A model generated the notes under the pieces. That model saw nothing but the letters and a program-made list of their open reading frames with translations, had not been told where the DNA came from and ran no database searches. From Weissella fangxianensis (GTDB lineage Bacteria > Bacillota > Bacilli > Lactobacillales > Lactobacillaceae): a stretch of 64,000 nucleotides of DNA. The stretch is taken from the NCBI RefSeq assembly GCF_024718545.1, contig NZ_JAMXDB010000001.1, positions 62,001 through 126,000 of the forward strand, written 5' to 3'. The translations under genes were made by a program, and so were the position numbers. Shown here piece after piece: positions 17,801-25,787 of this stretch (position 1 is the first letter of the stretch; every line of letters starts with the position of its first letter).

Positions 17801-18843
17801 TACCAGTAAATGAAGTATTTGTACTAGACACGACGCACTTTGACGAGGTTTATACGGTCAGCCATGACACTATTGTTGATTATCAAGTGATGCTTCTAAG
17901 TCAGGAGTTGCAAAAGTTAGCAGTAAAAGACCACATTGTTGAATTAGCGCGGGTATGGAATTGGCAAACTGAATCATTTGTGATTTATGGCCAGTTTGAT
18001 AATCAGTATGGTTGGTTTGATGAATCGGTATTAACCAATGAATATGTGGCACCACTGTCTGTACAAGAAAAGTTGCTACCTGATGAACAATCTGGCGTTA
18101 AGTTAGTGGCAGATGTGTTGCCGGTTGATGAGATTCAACCAGTTGATCAGATTAATAAACCATGGATTACAAGAAAAATTTCTGTATGGGATGGTGATAA
18201 ACATTACACACAGTTGACTCGACAAAATGGACAAACTATTTTGCTAGCCGATACAGGTGATGCAATATTAGCTGCGGATGCACAACATGCATTTTCAGAC
18301 TCTTTGTTGTACCAAAATGGTCGTCAGTGGGCAACTTATAATCATTTCGTTTTTGTCGCTGTTGGCCGTTTATCACCTGAAAAAAACCAAACGATGCTAT
18401 TAGATGCTTTTGCAAAGATTTATGCCAAACATCCGGAAGCCGAATTAATCATTATTGGTGATGGTGTTAGTCGTAACGAATTAGAAAATAAAGCTGTAGA
18501 ACTGGGCATTGCCAATGTTGTCCTATTTACTGGTCAAATTGATAATCCTGCGGATTATTTGGCACTGGCCGATGTTTTCGTACATCCGTCACTGTATGAG
18601 GGTCAGCCGATGGTCTTGTTGGAAGCCTTAATGCAGCAACGGTTAATTGTGGCAACTAATATTGCTGCGAATGTGGGTGTGATAGGTAACCAAAAATACG
18701 GTTTGGTAACGCAGGATGTGGCCGCAACCTCATTTGCGCAATTAATGTTGTTTACTATGGAAGAACAAACTAAATTAGAAAAATTTGATATTAACAGTTA
18801 CCAAGAGCAAGCGCGCCAAGCGTTTAATGCTATACTTAAATAA
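14854..18843 (+). CDS. TagF-type polymerase fused to a GT4 glycosyltransferase split by SH3b/GW-like modules
   Basis: This 1329-residue protein has no signal peptide. Residues ~30-410 are a CDP-glycerol glycerophosphotransferase with WHGTP at 147-151 and DYSS at 320-323. From ~430 (LLIYPGGMGNNG) a GT4 N-terminal Rossmann half begins, reaching ~635. Residues ~640-1160 are a beta-rich insertion of several SH3b/GW-like modules (GWVTAKAI, AWLKASSI, WWIAEQDM, GWFDESVL). The GT4 C-terminal half resumes with VGRLSPEKN at ~1167 and the EX7E pair E1249/E1257. It probably extends and glycosylates the polymer in the cytoplasm. The start is uncertain: GTG 14842 is in frame, but ATG 14854 has GGGTGG at better spacing. 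TagD follows. Confidence 0.85.
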   Translation: MDLKKKAKRVAHISEVAMTYRYSDLKKTREYYIRHYDQAMVDEQVVLYETRDGQSMTDSPLAIFRYLSSHAQYQYLQHVWVVTDDSQENLAKMVANIPTDMQSQIIWVKRNTIAYAKWLLKAKFLVTNSTFQSFWHKKPEQVYLNTWHGTPLKYMGYDIPGSKTSLKNVQRNLLMADYIISPNAHTSHVFLDRYKLNGLYQGEVLEGGYPRIDLTYAHEQKNTLAYLQQSGVQLDLTQPIVMYTPTWKGTSITNPSGSINQIYEEIKRLKQLNPDKNILVKVHPYAYPLAKRHEGLRPYLVSDEVDANLILGITDILITDYSSIFFDYLVTNKPVIFYAWDHELYSSYRGMYFDDNELPGPILDDIETVGHALQHTDQISERYHGKYQQLKEKIVSYDDGQVTARIVQTVFNQQSVPGIKHVQASGLNKTKLLIYPGGMGNNGITTSAINLSQNIDYDKYDVTYLLWDNDNEEIINNVAQLDEHVRVMYRFGVTALTRPEHRQDRYISEHGIKQWSDTNIPKAGYKREADRLFNSVQFDTLIDFSGYSFNGLKLFVVMSRKQLVVYQHNDLYVDSQKVINGKQVHAKKLGALFTLYQVFDKIVSVSETLKQINEKKLSKYVRPEQMAAVPNSLTLPTAADEQMHDLPVIEDYQAAANMRVQDTEMYMSLADIAQDNHIIKTVNDDDHIRILGRARINQRTFYKLAINDLPSGWVTAKAIDVHEVNELLYQEPVHQIGWVYNNKRRLFQTPYLKGNDANDVIGQAKWLNHTFVKIVAQAETGDGRYYQVQLPKNQQLAWLKASSILPMQYSSRFAFYQWLWNRLSNKVTEQVYNVGVKQLFTIDHEVILTNQPLGLSKRGIKQRPLKTVNKLYLATAFAKTMTGNYFRVKVGQKQWWIAEQDMNKQSIDMLLTNNYHVSLNDYLDVPVNRALIFNHTSEQMIRSQFNALPNDLVITDGYRTVQLVNNQPVYQLYSEKFDESVMVPVNEVFVLDTTHFDEVYTVSHDTIVDYQVMLLSQELQKLAVKDHIVELARVWNWQTESFVIYGQFDNQYGWFDESVLTNEYVAPLSVQEKLLPDEQSGVKLVADVLPVDEIQPVDQINKPWITRKISVWDGDKHYTQLTRQNGQTILLADTGDAILAADAQHAFSDSLLYQNGRQWATYNHFVFVAVGRLSPEKNQTMLLDAFAKIYAKHPEAELIIIGDGVSRNELENKAVELGIANVVLFTGQIDNPADYLALADVFVHPSLYEGQPMVLLEALMQQRLIVATNIAANVGVIGNQKYGLVTQDVAATSFAQLMLFTMEEQTKLEKFDINSYQEQARQAFNAILK

Positions 18844-18868
18844 TGAATACTAAGAGGAGTTAGGAACT

Positions 18869-19315
18869 ATGAAGAGAATTATTACTTACGGAACATTTGA
18901 CATGTTGCACTACGGTCACATCAATCTATTGCGTCGGGCAAAGCAATTAGGTGACTATTTAATTGTTGTGCTGTCATCAGATGAATTTAATTGGGATTCA
19001 AAGCAAAAGAAAACGTATTTTTCTTACGAAAAGCGTAAGCAATTACTAGAGGCTATTCGCTATGTTGACCTGGTCATTCCTGAGAATAGTTGGGATCAAA
19101 AAGTTTCTGATATGAAAGAATATCATGTCGATACGTTGGTTATGGGGGATGACTGGGCAGGTAAATTTGATTTTATTGAAGAACAAACAGATACAGAAGT
19201 TGTGTACTTACCACGTACCCCAGAAATTTCAACGTCACAGATTAAGAATGATTTAAACAAGAAAAAATTAGCAACAAGTGTTGATACATCATTGATTGAT
19301 GTATCGGGGAACTAG
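18869..19315 (+). CDS. tagD: glycerol-3-phosphate cytidylyltransferase
   Basis: TagD makes CDP-glycerol from CTP and glycerol-3-phosphate, the donor for all TagB/TagF-type enzymes in this window. GTFDMLHYGH at 8-17 carries the HxGH nucleotide-binding site (H14, H17), and RTPEISTSQI is the second family signature. The length of 148 is slightly longer than the Bacillus enzyme. AGAGGAG precedes the ATG, 25 bases after the fused polymerase gene, which fits one operon. Confidence 0.97.
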   Translation: MKRIITYGTFDMLHYGHINLLRRAKQLGDYLIVVLSSDEFNWDSKQKKTYFSYEKRKQLLEAIRYVDLVIPENSWDQKVSDMKEYHVDTLVMGDDWAGKFDFIEEQTDTEVVYLPRTPEISTSQIKNDLNKKKLATSVDTSLIDVSGN

Positions 19316-19350
19316 TCTCTAAGTAACCAGTAGTAGGGAAGATAACTCGT

Positions 19351-20571
19351 ATGGCAGTTAACAGCAAAGTAAAACGGTTTTTGAAGTATTTCCATATTGG
19401 GAAGTCAACTAATGACTGGAAGAATAAAAGTATCATTGTTTTTGGCGACAGTATTGTTGCCGGTCAAGAGTTAGTACGTGAAGAAACACCATATCGTGAT
19501 GCGGTATACGCGAAACTGGCATCATATTATTTGCATGCACATAAGTTAGAAAATTTTGCTGAAACTGGTACGGGACAGTTTAAAGGTCAACATAATTTAG
19601 ATCAATTGGCTGGATGGATGCACAGTTTTGAAGGTAGTATTCAACATTATTGCCAAGAAATTCGCCAGGCTGATGTGGTACTGATTGCTTATGGAAACAA
19701 TGACTGGAAACAACCTAATCCGGATGGCTCATTACATACGTTAGATGAAGTTAAAGTGAAATTGCGTGAGAATATACAACGGATTAGACGAATTAACCAT
19801 CATATTCAATTAGTTGGTGTTTTAGAAACGTTGGCATTTCGTAAGCACAAGCCTGCCTGGCATTTAGAAGGGCCAAATGGCTTTACTTATGAAGAGATGT
19901 TATCAGCATTTATTGAAATTTACCAAGAATGTCAGGTGCCGATATTTGATATTCGTGATTATCACTTAGGCAATCATATTGACGAGTATGTTGATGATCG
20001 AGATCATTTTACACTAGCAGTGCATAAACAAATTGCTAAGTGTTTGGCGGATTTCGTAAGGCATGGTTATCAATCCCCAACACAACGTTTTGGGGAAACC
20101 GTGAAGTTTGTCTTTACAGATGATTTGTTTGAAGATTCACAAATGCGACAAGAATTATTTAAACAAGTTAGAAATCAGGCTAAGCAAGGAAAATGTTCCG
20201 AAGTATTATGGTTTGGATTAGTGGCAAATTATCAAACACAATTGGATAATTTATTTGCGGAAAATGAATTACCGGCTGATTTGAAAATAACTAATATTTA
20301 TCAGTACTATGCGGCACCCTTACGTTATAACGGTGAGTTAGATGAACTATCTTTGAAGGAGTCGGAGCTCTTTAACTCAAATGATATATCGTTTATACAT
20401 TTTGATGGAGAAAATAAAATTTCTTTATTAAACATTGATAATACATGGTCTGATGAAGTGACTAGCCATCAATTTAATGAATCTTGGTTAGAACATTATA
20501 TTTCTCTTAAAGATCAAGTTTATTTATGGCATGATAATCAATTTGTACAAGTGAATCCGATAGAGATTTAA
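19351..20571 (+). CDS. SGNH/GDSL hydrolase with extra C-terminal domain
   Basis: Residues ~25-235 form an SGNH hydrolase: FGDS with Ser34 as nucleophile, GNND near 115-118 supplying the oxyanion residues, and DRDH with D216/H219 completing the triad. Such enzymes in surface-polymer loci act as O-acyl esterases or transferases. A further ~170 residues (240-406) form a separate, unrecognised domain. No signal peptide is visible, so a cytoplasmic action on the polymer or its precursor is likely. Base composition changes within the 3' part of this gene (near 20.3 kb) to the AT-rich style of the following genes, hinting at a recombination junction. Confidence 0.85.
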   Translation: MAVNSKVKRFLKYFHIGKSTNDWKNKSIIVFGDSIVAGQELVREETPYRDAVYAKLASYYLHAHKLENFAETGTGQFKGQHNLDQLAGWMHSFEGSIQHYCQEIRQADVVLIAYGNNDWKQPNPDGSLHTLDEVKVKLRENIQRIRRINHHIQLVGVLETLAFRKHKPAWHLEGPNGFTYEEMLSAFIEIYQECQVPIFDIRDYHLGNHIDEYVDDRDHFTLAVHKQIAKCLADFVRHGYQSPTQRFGETVKFVFTDDLFEDSQMRQELFKQVRNQAKQGKCSEVLWFGLVANYQTQLDNLFAENELPADLKITNIYQYYAAPLRYNGELDELSLKESELFNSNDISFIHFDGENKISLLNIDNTWSDEVTSHQFNESWLEHYISLKDQVYLWHDNQFVQVNPIEI

Positions 20572-20593
20572 ACTAAAAATGGAGTTTTGTGGG

Positions 20594-21028
20594 ATGAAAT
20601 TTTTGAATGAACAAGGGCAAGAAATTTCGCTTAAGCGAGCAGAAAATTTGCCAGGTTATGAAGTGACATTAGCAGAAGATACTGTTATTGATTCAGCAGT
20701 AAATAATCCTTTTTTTAAAGGTATTAATGTTTTACAGTTACCAAAAAAGTTAAAAGGATTTAGGGATAACTCAGAGTTGAAAACATTATTAGCTCCGCAA
20801 AAATTAAACTCTGGATTGAAAATTATTTTAAAAGAAGATGAATGTGCAATTTTTGAACCTGCTAAAGATTTGTCTCTTAATAAGCGACTGATTTTAGTTG
20901 ACCGTATTTTTGGTGGGAACCAAGTTGTTCAGCCAATGTTTATAAATTTTGGACTTAAAAATATAAAGATGAGTTCAGGTACAGTCATTGGGACTATTCT
21001 AATCCAAAAAAATAATATTGAATTGTAA
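20594..21028 (+). CDS. small protein of unknown function
   Basis: This 144-residue soluble protein was not recognised. It is mostly beta-strand-like, with a repeated LPK/LKG turn pattern in the middle, and has no membrane segment or cysteine motif. The ATG at 20594 is preferred over 20579 because GGAG lies nine bases before it. It sits between the SGNH hydrolase and a glycosyltransferase and belongs to the AT-rich segment. Its first 60 residues pair DNS- and FKG-like motifs as in leucine-rich or cupin-like folds, but no assignment is made. Confidence 0.65.
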   Translation: MKFLNEQGQEISLKRAENLPGYEVTLAEDTVIDSAVNNPFFKGINVLQLPKKLKGFRDNSELKTLLAPQKLNSGLKIILKEDECAIFEPAKDLSLNKRLILVDRIFGGNQVVQPMFINFGLKNIKMSSGTVIGTILIQKNNIEL

Positions 21029-21050
21029 TATTAGAAAGCGGAGTAAAGTG

Positions 21051-23495
21051 ATGAAAGTTGAACAAATTAAAAAAATGGTACCTAAGCCAATAAAAAAAGT
21101 TATTAAGGGTACATTAAAAAAAGAAAACTTAACTGTCGATAATGAAAAAAATTTGTCTGTAGTAAATGATAGTGTTAATGCTAAAAACTTAGATAGTACA
21201 GAGACGGAATACAAGAAACTTGTAGAAGAGAAAAAAAGTAAGCGAAAAAACAATAAAAATTTCGATATTAGGGCTACATATGTTGAGTATTTTAGAAAGC
21301 CTTTAAAAAATCAGATTATTGTTATTGGAAGTAATGGAGGGAGCTTCTCTGGAACAGTAATATCTAAATTTGCAGAAATTATTAATAGTCAGGAAATGGA
21401 TGTTTTCGTTGCTTTAGATAAATTGACTGATCCATTTCCATATAAGAAAGTAAAAACAGTAAAAAAATACAGTGTTGATTTTGTAAAAGTATTAGCACAA
21501 TCTAAAGTGATTTTGACTCAGGGTACATTACCATACTATTTTCAAAAACGTGAAGGACAAGATGTTGTTAATACTCTGGATGAGATTACTGAACAAATTG
21601 AAAGTGTGTCATGGCCATTAGATATATCAGGTGTTAGACTACAACATTCAGTTCTTCAATCAACTGAATTAATAGCCCTACCAGGTGTTGATGTCAGGGA
21701 GATACTTCGTGTTCTTGGTATAGAAAGAATATATCAAGGAAACGTAGTTGAAAACTATAATATGAAGAAACATTTTGAGAATAATATTCAAAAGAAAAGT
21801 GAAAAATTCCCTTTAAAGGTTCCGTATGCTATAAAGAAATATAAAAAAAGTAATTCTACCTTAAGTATTATTCTGGTTCATTTGGAAAAGCTGGAAAGCT
21901 TAGATATAGTTAATACTCTAAAAAATATTATTGGTCAAAAAGAAAATAATCAAACTAATAACTTAATTTTAGTAGATGTCGCGCCTTATATTCATAAGCA
22001 GTTGTATAAGGACGAATTCCTGCAAGAATATATGATTGGTATAAATAGAAACATAGAACCATATATGGGAAATGTTACAGAGTTATATACAGATAGTTTA
22101 GAGTACTCTAGCTTTTTTACTAATATCAAAGTAAACCTATTAAATCATGTGCAGGATGAATCTTATTCAATAACTCCCTCTGAGCCTCTTAAAATTATAG
22201 AAAAAAGTTTTAATATTACCAATGATAGACAAAATATTTTAATGTACGGTGGAGGATTTTATAACAATGGTATTACGTCATCTGTCTTGAATTTATCGAA
22301 TTATATAGATTATCAAAAATATAATTTGATTATAATTGAAAAGGGTGAATTTAAAGGTTCAGATTATGATAATATACAAAGATTAAGTCCTATGACAACA
22401 GTGATCCAGCGTTTTGGAGTAAGTGTATTTGATGAAAAAGAGCAAGCGCTTCACGAATTAATTACGTTAAAATCTGGTTATGAAAATTGGATGAAAAAAT
22501 TGAACCCGTTTAACCAATATAGTAGAGAAGTCAAGAGAATGACAGGAATGAATGATTTTGATTATGCTATTGATTTTGGTGGTTATAGTAGTTATTATGA
22601 AGCACTTATTTTGTCTGTGAAAGCAAGAAAACATTCTATTTTCTTGCATAATGATATGTGGGAAGAAACAAAAAGGTTCGTTGACGGTAAGTTTATAATG
22701 CATGACACACTTATACGAATCTTTAAACTATATCAATTTTTTGATCGATATGTAAGCGTATCTGAAGAGGTAATGAAGCAAAATCAAGAAAAACTTGTTG
22801 AATATACCAATAGTGGGAATTTTTTTACAGTTAATAACTTGATTAATAAAACAGATATTCAAATAAAACAATCTGCTGATAATATTGAAGCAGTTCAAAT
22901 TTGGAAAGAAAATTATTATATAATACGGGATACTGAAAATAGTAAAAGTATTGAATCAGGCACATTTTTAGCTCCATCTAATCAAAAATTTACTTTTGTT
23001 ATGGCGGGGAGATTATCCCCTGAAAAGGGTCATAAAAAAATGATAGACGCGGTCAAGTATGTAAAACAACATACTGGTGCGAATTTTGAAATATTAATTT
23101 TAGGTGAAGGACCATTAAAAGATGAGTTAAATAAGTACCGATTGATACAAGGAGTAGGAGAAATTGTTAAATTTGTGGGACAAGTACCTAATCCGTACTA
23201 TTATTTTAAGCATGCAGATGCATTTTTAATGACTTCAGATCATGAGGGACAACCTATGGTGCTTCTCGAAGCTGCTTCGATGGGGGTACCAATACTTGCT
23301 ACTGATATACCTGGGAATAGGAGTGTGGTTTCGAAGGTTGGTGGTAAGTTAGTGGATAATACTGTAGAAGAACTACAAGAAGCGATGAAGACCACTATTG
23401 AACATCCACTACAATTACAAAAACCAGAATTTAATATTGATAGTTATAATGAATTAGTGTACCACGTGCTTGAAAAAACAGTTCTAGGGGAGTAA
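21051..23495 (+). CDS. GT4 glycosyltransferase with degenerate TagF-like N-terminal domain
   Basis: This 814-residue protein is a relative of the fused polymerase at 14854. The C-terminal half is an uninterrupted GT4 enzyme from LMYGGGFYNNG (~395) through AGRLSPEKG (~653) to the EX7E pair E732/E740. The N-terminal ~90-270 resembles the first domain of a TagF transferase (VILTQGTLPYYFQKREGQ matches the usual lead-in to the active site), but the WHGTP and DYSS motifs are missing, so it cannot be a working glycerophosphotransferase. The start at 21051 follows GCGGAG; the frame is open from 21018. It is probably a teichoic-acid glycosyltransferase. Confidence 0.8.
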   Translation: MKVEQIKKMVPKPIKKVIKGTLKKENLTVDNEKNLSVVNDSVNAKNLDSTETEYKKLVEEKKSKRKNNKNFDIRATYVEYFRKPLKNQIIVIGSNGGSFSGTVISKFAEIINSQEMDVFVALDKLTDPFPYKKVKTVKKYSVDFVKVLAQSKVILTQGTLPYYFQKREGQDVVNTLDEITEQIESVSWPLDISGVRLQHSVLQSTELIALPGVDVREILRVLGIERIYQGNVVENYNMKKHFENNIQKKSEKFPLKVPYAIKKYKKSNSTLSIILVHLEKLESLDIVNTLKNIIGQKENNQTNNLILVDVAPYIHKQLYKDEFLQEYMIGINRNIEPYMGNVTELYTDSLEYSSFFTNIKVNLLNHVQDESYSITPSEPLKIIEKSFNITNDRQNILMYGGGFYNNGITSSVLNLSNYIDYQKYNLIIIEKGEFKGSDYDNIQRLSPMTTVIQRFGVSVFDEKEQALHELITLKSGYENWMKKLNPFNQYSREVKRMTGMNDFDYAIDFGGYSSYYEALILSVKARKHSIFLHNDMWEETKRFVDGKFIMHDTLIRIFKLYQFFDRYVSVSEEVMKQNQEKLVEYTNSGNFFTVNNLINKTDIQIKQSADNIEAVQIWKENYYIIRDTENSKSIESGTFLAPSNQKFTFVMAGRLSPEKGHKKMIDAVKYVKQHTGANFEILILGEGPLKDELNKYRLIQGVGEIVKFVGQVPNPYYYFKHADAFLMTSDHEGQPMVLLEAASMGVPILATDIPGNRSVVSKVGGKLVDNTVEELQEAMKTTIEHPLQLQKPEFNIDSYNELVYHVLEKTVLGE

Positions 23496-23498
23496 TAA

Positions 23499-25718
23499 AT
23501 GAGTGTTTTAGACAATTTTAATATAGAGTTAAGAAAACAATTTATACAAGCACATCAAATAGAAATTGAAAAAAGGGCTAAATCTAATAAAAATTATAGA
23601 AGAATAAATGAATATAGTGAATATATATTCAGTAAAAGTCATCCTATCAAACAAAACGTTATAATGTATGATTCCTTTTTAGGTAAAAGTATGACTGATA
23701 ACCCATATGCAATTTTTTTAGAGATTTTAAAAAGAGATACGGAGCATAAGTATCATCATGTCTGGATTTTAGAAAATCCAGATAATTTTCAATCAAGGAG
23801 ATTTGCAGATCTAGATAATGTAGAATTTATTAGGCCATATACAAAAAAACACTTACAATACTTGGCTATAGCAAAATACTTGGTAATTAATACCTCAATG
23901 CCATATTATTTTGTGAAACGACCAGGGCAAATTATGATAAATATGTGGCATGGGACTCCTATTAAAGGTATGGGAAAGTACATGGGTGGAAGATTTGGTC
24001 AGTGGGCTAACGTTCAACGGCAGTTTTTAATGACAGACTATATGGTTCATCCTAATGTTTACACTCAAAATATTATGAATGATAGTTATGACTTAAATAA
24101 AATATATGAAGGTGTTCAACTAACTGTTGGGTATCCTAGAGTTGACTTAATTCAAAGTACTGATGTGTCAGTTTTCTCGAAATTTTTAAATACAGTTGTA
24201 CCAATTGACCCTAATAAAAAAATAGTGTTGTATGCACCTACTTGGCGAGGAAATCAAGAAAGTGTTGCGAATATGACGGAAGAATTTGTTCAAAATTCTT
24301 TAGCCATTCAAAGGTCTTTGCCAGAAGGTTATCAGTTGCTAGTTAAGGCGCACCAAATTGCTTATGATAAGGCTAAGTCAGATAATAGAATTAAAAATAT
24401 TTTAGTTCCAAATGATATAGATACGTCAGAATTATTGAGCATAACGGATGTTTTAATTTCAGACTATTCAAGTATTTTTTTTGATTTTCTTATAACTGGG
24501 AAACCAGTTTTCTTATACGCATATGACTTAGATTCATATATGGCCGACAGAGGGCTATTATTAGATATTAATTCCGTTCCAGGAAATGTTGTACTGACTA
24601 TAGAACAACTGTCGGAATCATTAAATAATTTAGATAATTATAAGATGAATAATAGTGAAAATGTTCATGATTATGTAGCATGGCAGAATGGTAAAGCGGC
24701 ATCATATATTATTGATGAATTGTTTGATGTGACAGAAAAAATAACAAATGAATATGAAGTGAAAATAGATAATGGTAAGAGTAACATTGTCATATATTTA
24801 GATGGATTTGAGGATGATGACTATTATTCTAAGGTTCAGTTCATAAATTCTTTAGTTGAAAATAATGATAATAATATTGTATTACTAACCAAAGACCATT
24901 TTAATGATGAGGAGCTATTGCAACTATCACAAATAAGAATCGCATATAGTCATATTTTTAGGTTAGGGCAGGTTAACTATTCAATTGATAACTATGTACC
25001 TTATTCTTTAGCTAATCAGGGTGATATGTCAATGTATGAGAAAGGTAGCGTTCAAAAAATATTTGAGGAAGAAATTCACAGAGTAGTACCGTTAGAAAAA
25101 ATTGATCAATTTATTTATCTAGGAAAAATGATGAATGTTTTTGAAAATAATTTATTTGCATTCGGTATGCATGCCAAAAAGAAAACATATGTTAAAACAA
25201 CTTCATTCTATAGTGATCAAAAAACACGTTTAGGTATATCTAAGAATGAATATATTAAAAAACATATTTTCCCGCAGTATTCCGAAGTTATCGATTTAAC
25301 TTCTATAAATAGTGAACCAATTTTAATTGGGGAAAATTTTTATTTACCGCTTGTGTTTAATAATGAATATGTGAGCGCTGTTAAAATAGAAAATGGAAAT
25401 AAATTATGTGTAATAGCGAATAATTTCCTAGATTTTGATGAAACATTTGGTATTTATAACTTACAACGTTTAGTTAATGAAAATTCATATGACGCGATTT
25501 ATATATATGGTGATGAAGAAAAGTTCAAAGATTATTTTGACGTAGAGAAAAATATATATTTGATTGATTCGAAAAAGACCAATTTAAAAAATATTTTGCC
25601 GCTTGTCTTAAATTGTTCAGAGTTAATGCTTGATGTGAAAACAATTAATAAAAACAATAAGTCATTTTATTCATATATAATAGAGAAAACAATAAATATT
25701 ACAGATATGAATGCTTAA
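23499..25718 (+). CDS. CDP-glycerol glycerophosphotransferase (TagF-type)
   Basis: This transferase adds glycerol-phosphate units from CDP-glycerol to a lipid-linked acceptor at the inner membrane face. WHGTP at 150-154, the APTWRG block near 247, LVKAH near 284 and DYSSIFFDF at 322-330 are the family's active-site motifs, all intact. Residues beyond ~430 form an additional ~300-residue domain, very AT-rich in codon use, which was not recognised. Its start lies three bases after the preceding stop. It lies in the AT-rich segment and is distinct from the polymerase domain of the 14854 fusion. Confidence 0.9.
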   Translation: MSVLDNFNIELRKQFIQAHQIEIEKRAKSNKNYRRINEYSEYIFSKSHPIKQNVIMYDSFLGKSMTDNPYAIFLEILKRDTEHKYHHVWILENPDNFQSRRFADLDNVEFIRPYTKKHLQYLAIAKYLVINTSMPYYFVKRPGQIMINMWHGTPIKGMGKYMGGRFGQWANVQRQFLMTDYMVHPNVYTQNIMNDSYDLNKIYEGVQLTVGYPRVDLIQSTDVSVFSKFLNTVVPIDPNKKIVLYAPTWRGNQESVANMTEEFVQNSLAIQRSLPEGYQLLVKAHQIAYDKAKSDNRIKNILVPNDIDTSELLSITDVLISDYSSIFFDFLITGKPVFLYAYDLDSYMADRGLLLDINSVPGNVVLTIEQLSESLNNLDNYKMNNSENVHDYVAWQNGKAASYIIDELFDVTEKITNEYEVKIDNGKSNIVIYLDGFEDDDYYSKVQFINSLVENNDNNIVLLTKDHFNDEELLQLSQIRIAYSHIFRLGQVNYSIDNYVPYSLANQGDMSMYEKGSVQKIFEEEIHRVVPLEKIDQFIYLGKMMNVFENNLFAFGMHAKKKTYVKTTSFYSDQKTRLGISKNEYIKKHIFPQYSEVIDLTSINSEPILIGENFYLPLVFNNEYVSAVKIENGNKLCVIANNFLDFDETFGIYNLQRLVNENSYDAIYIYGDEEKFKDYFDVEKNIYLIDSKKTNLKNILPLVLNCSELMLDVKTINKNNKSFYSYIIEKTINITDMNA

Positions 25719-25787
25719 TAATACTAACTTTAATCAAAATAAATCAGATATAGGTTATTTATTAACTTTCTCTAGAAAGGGCTTCTA

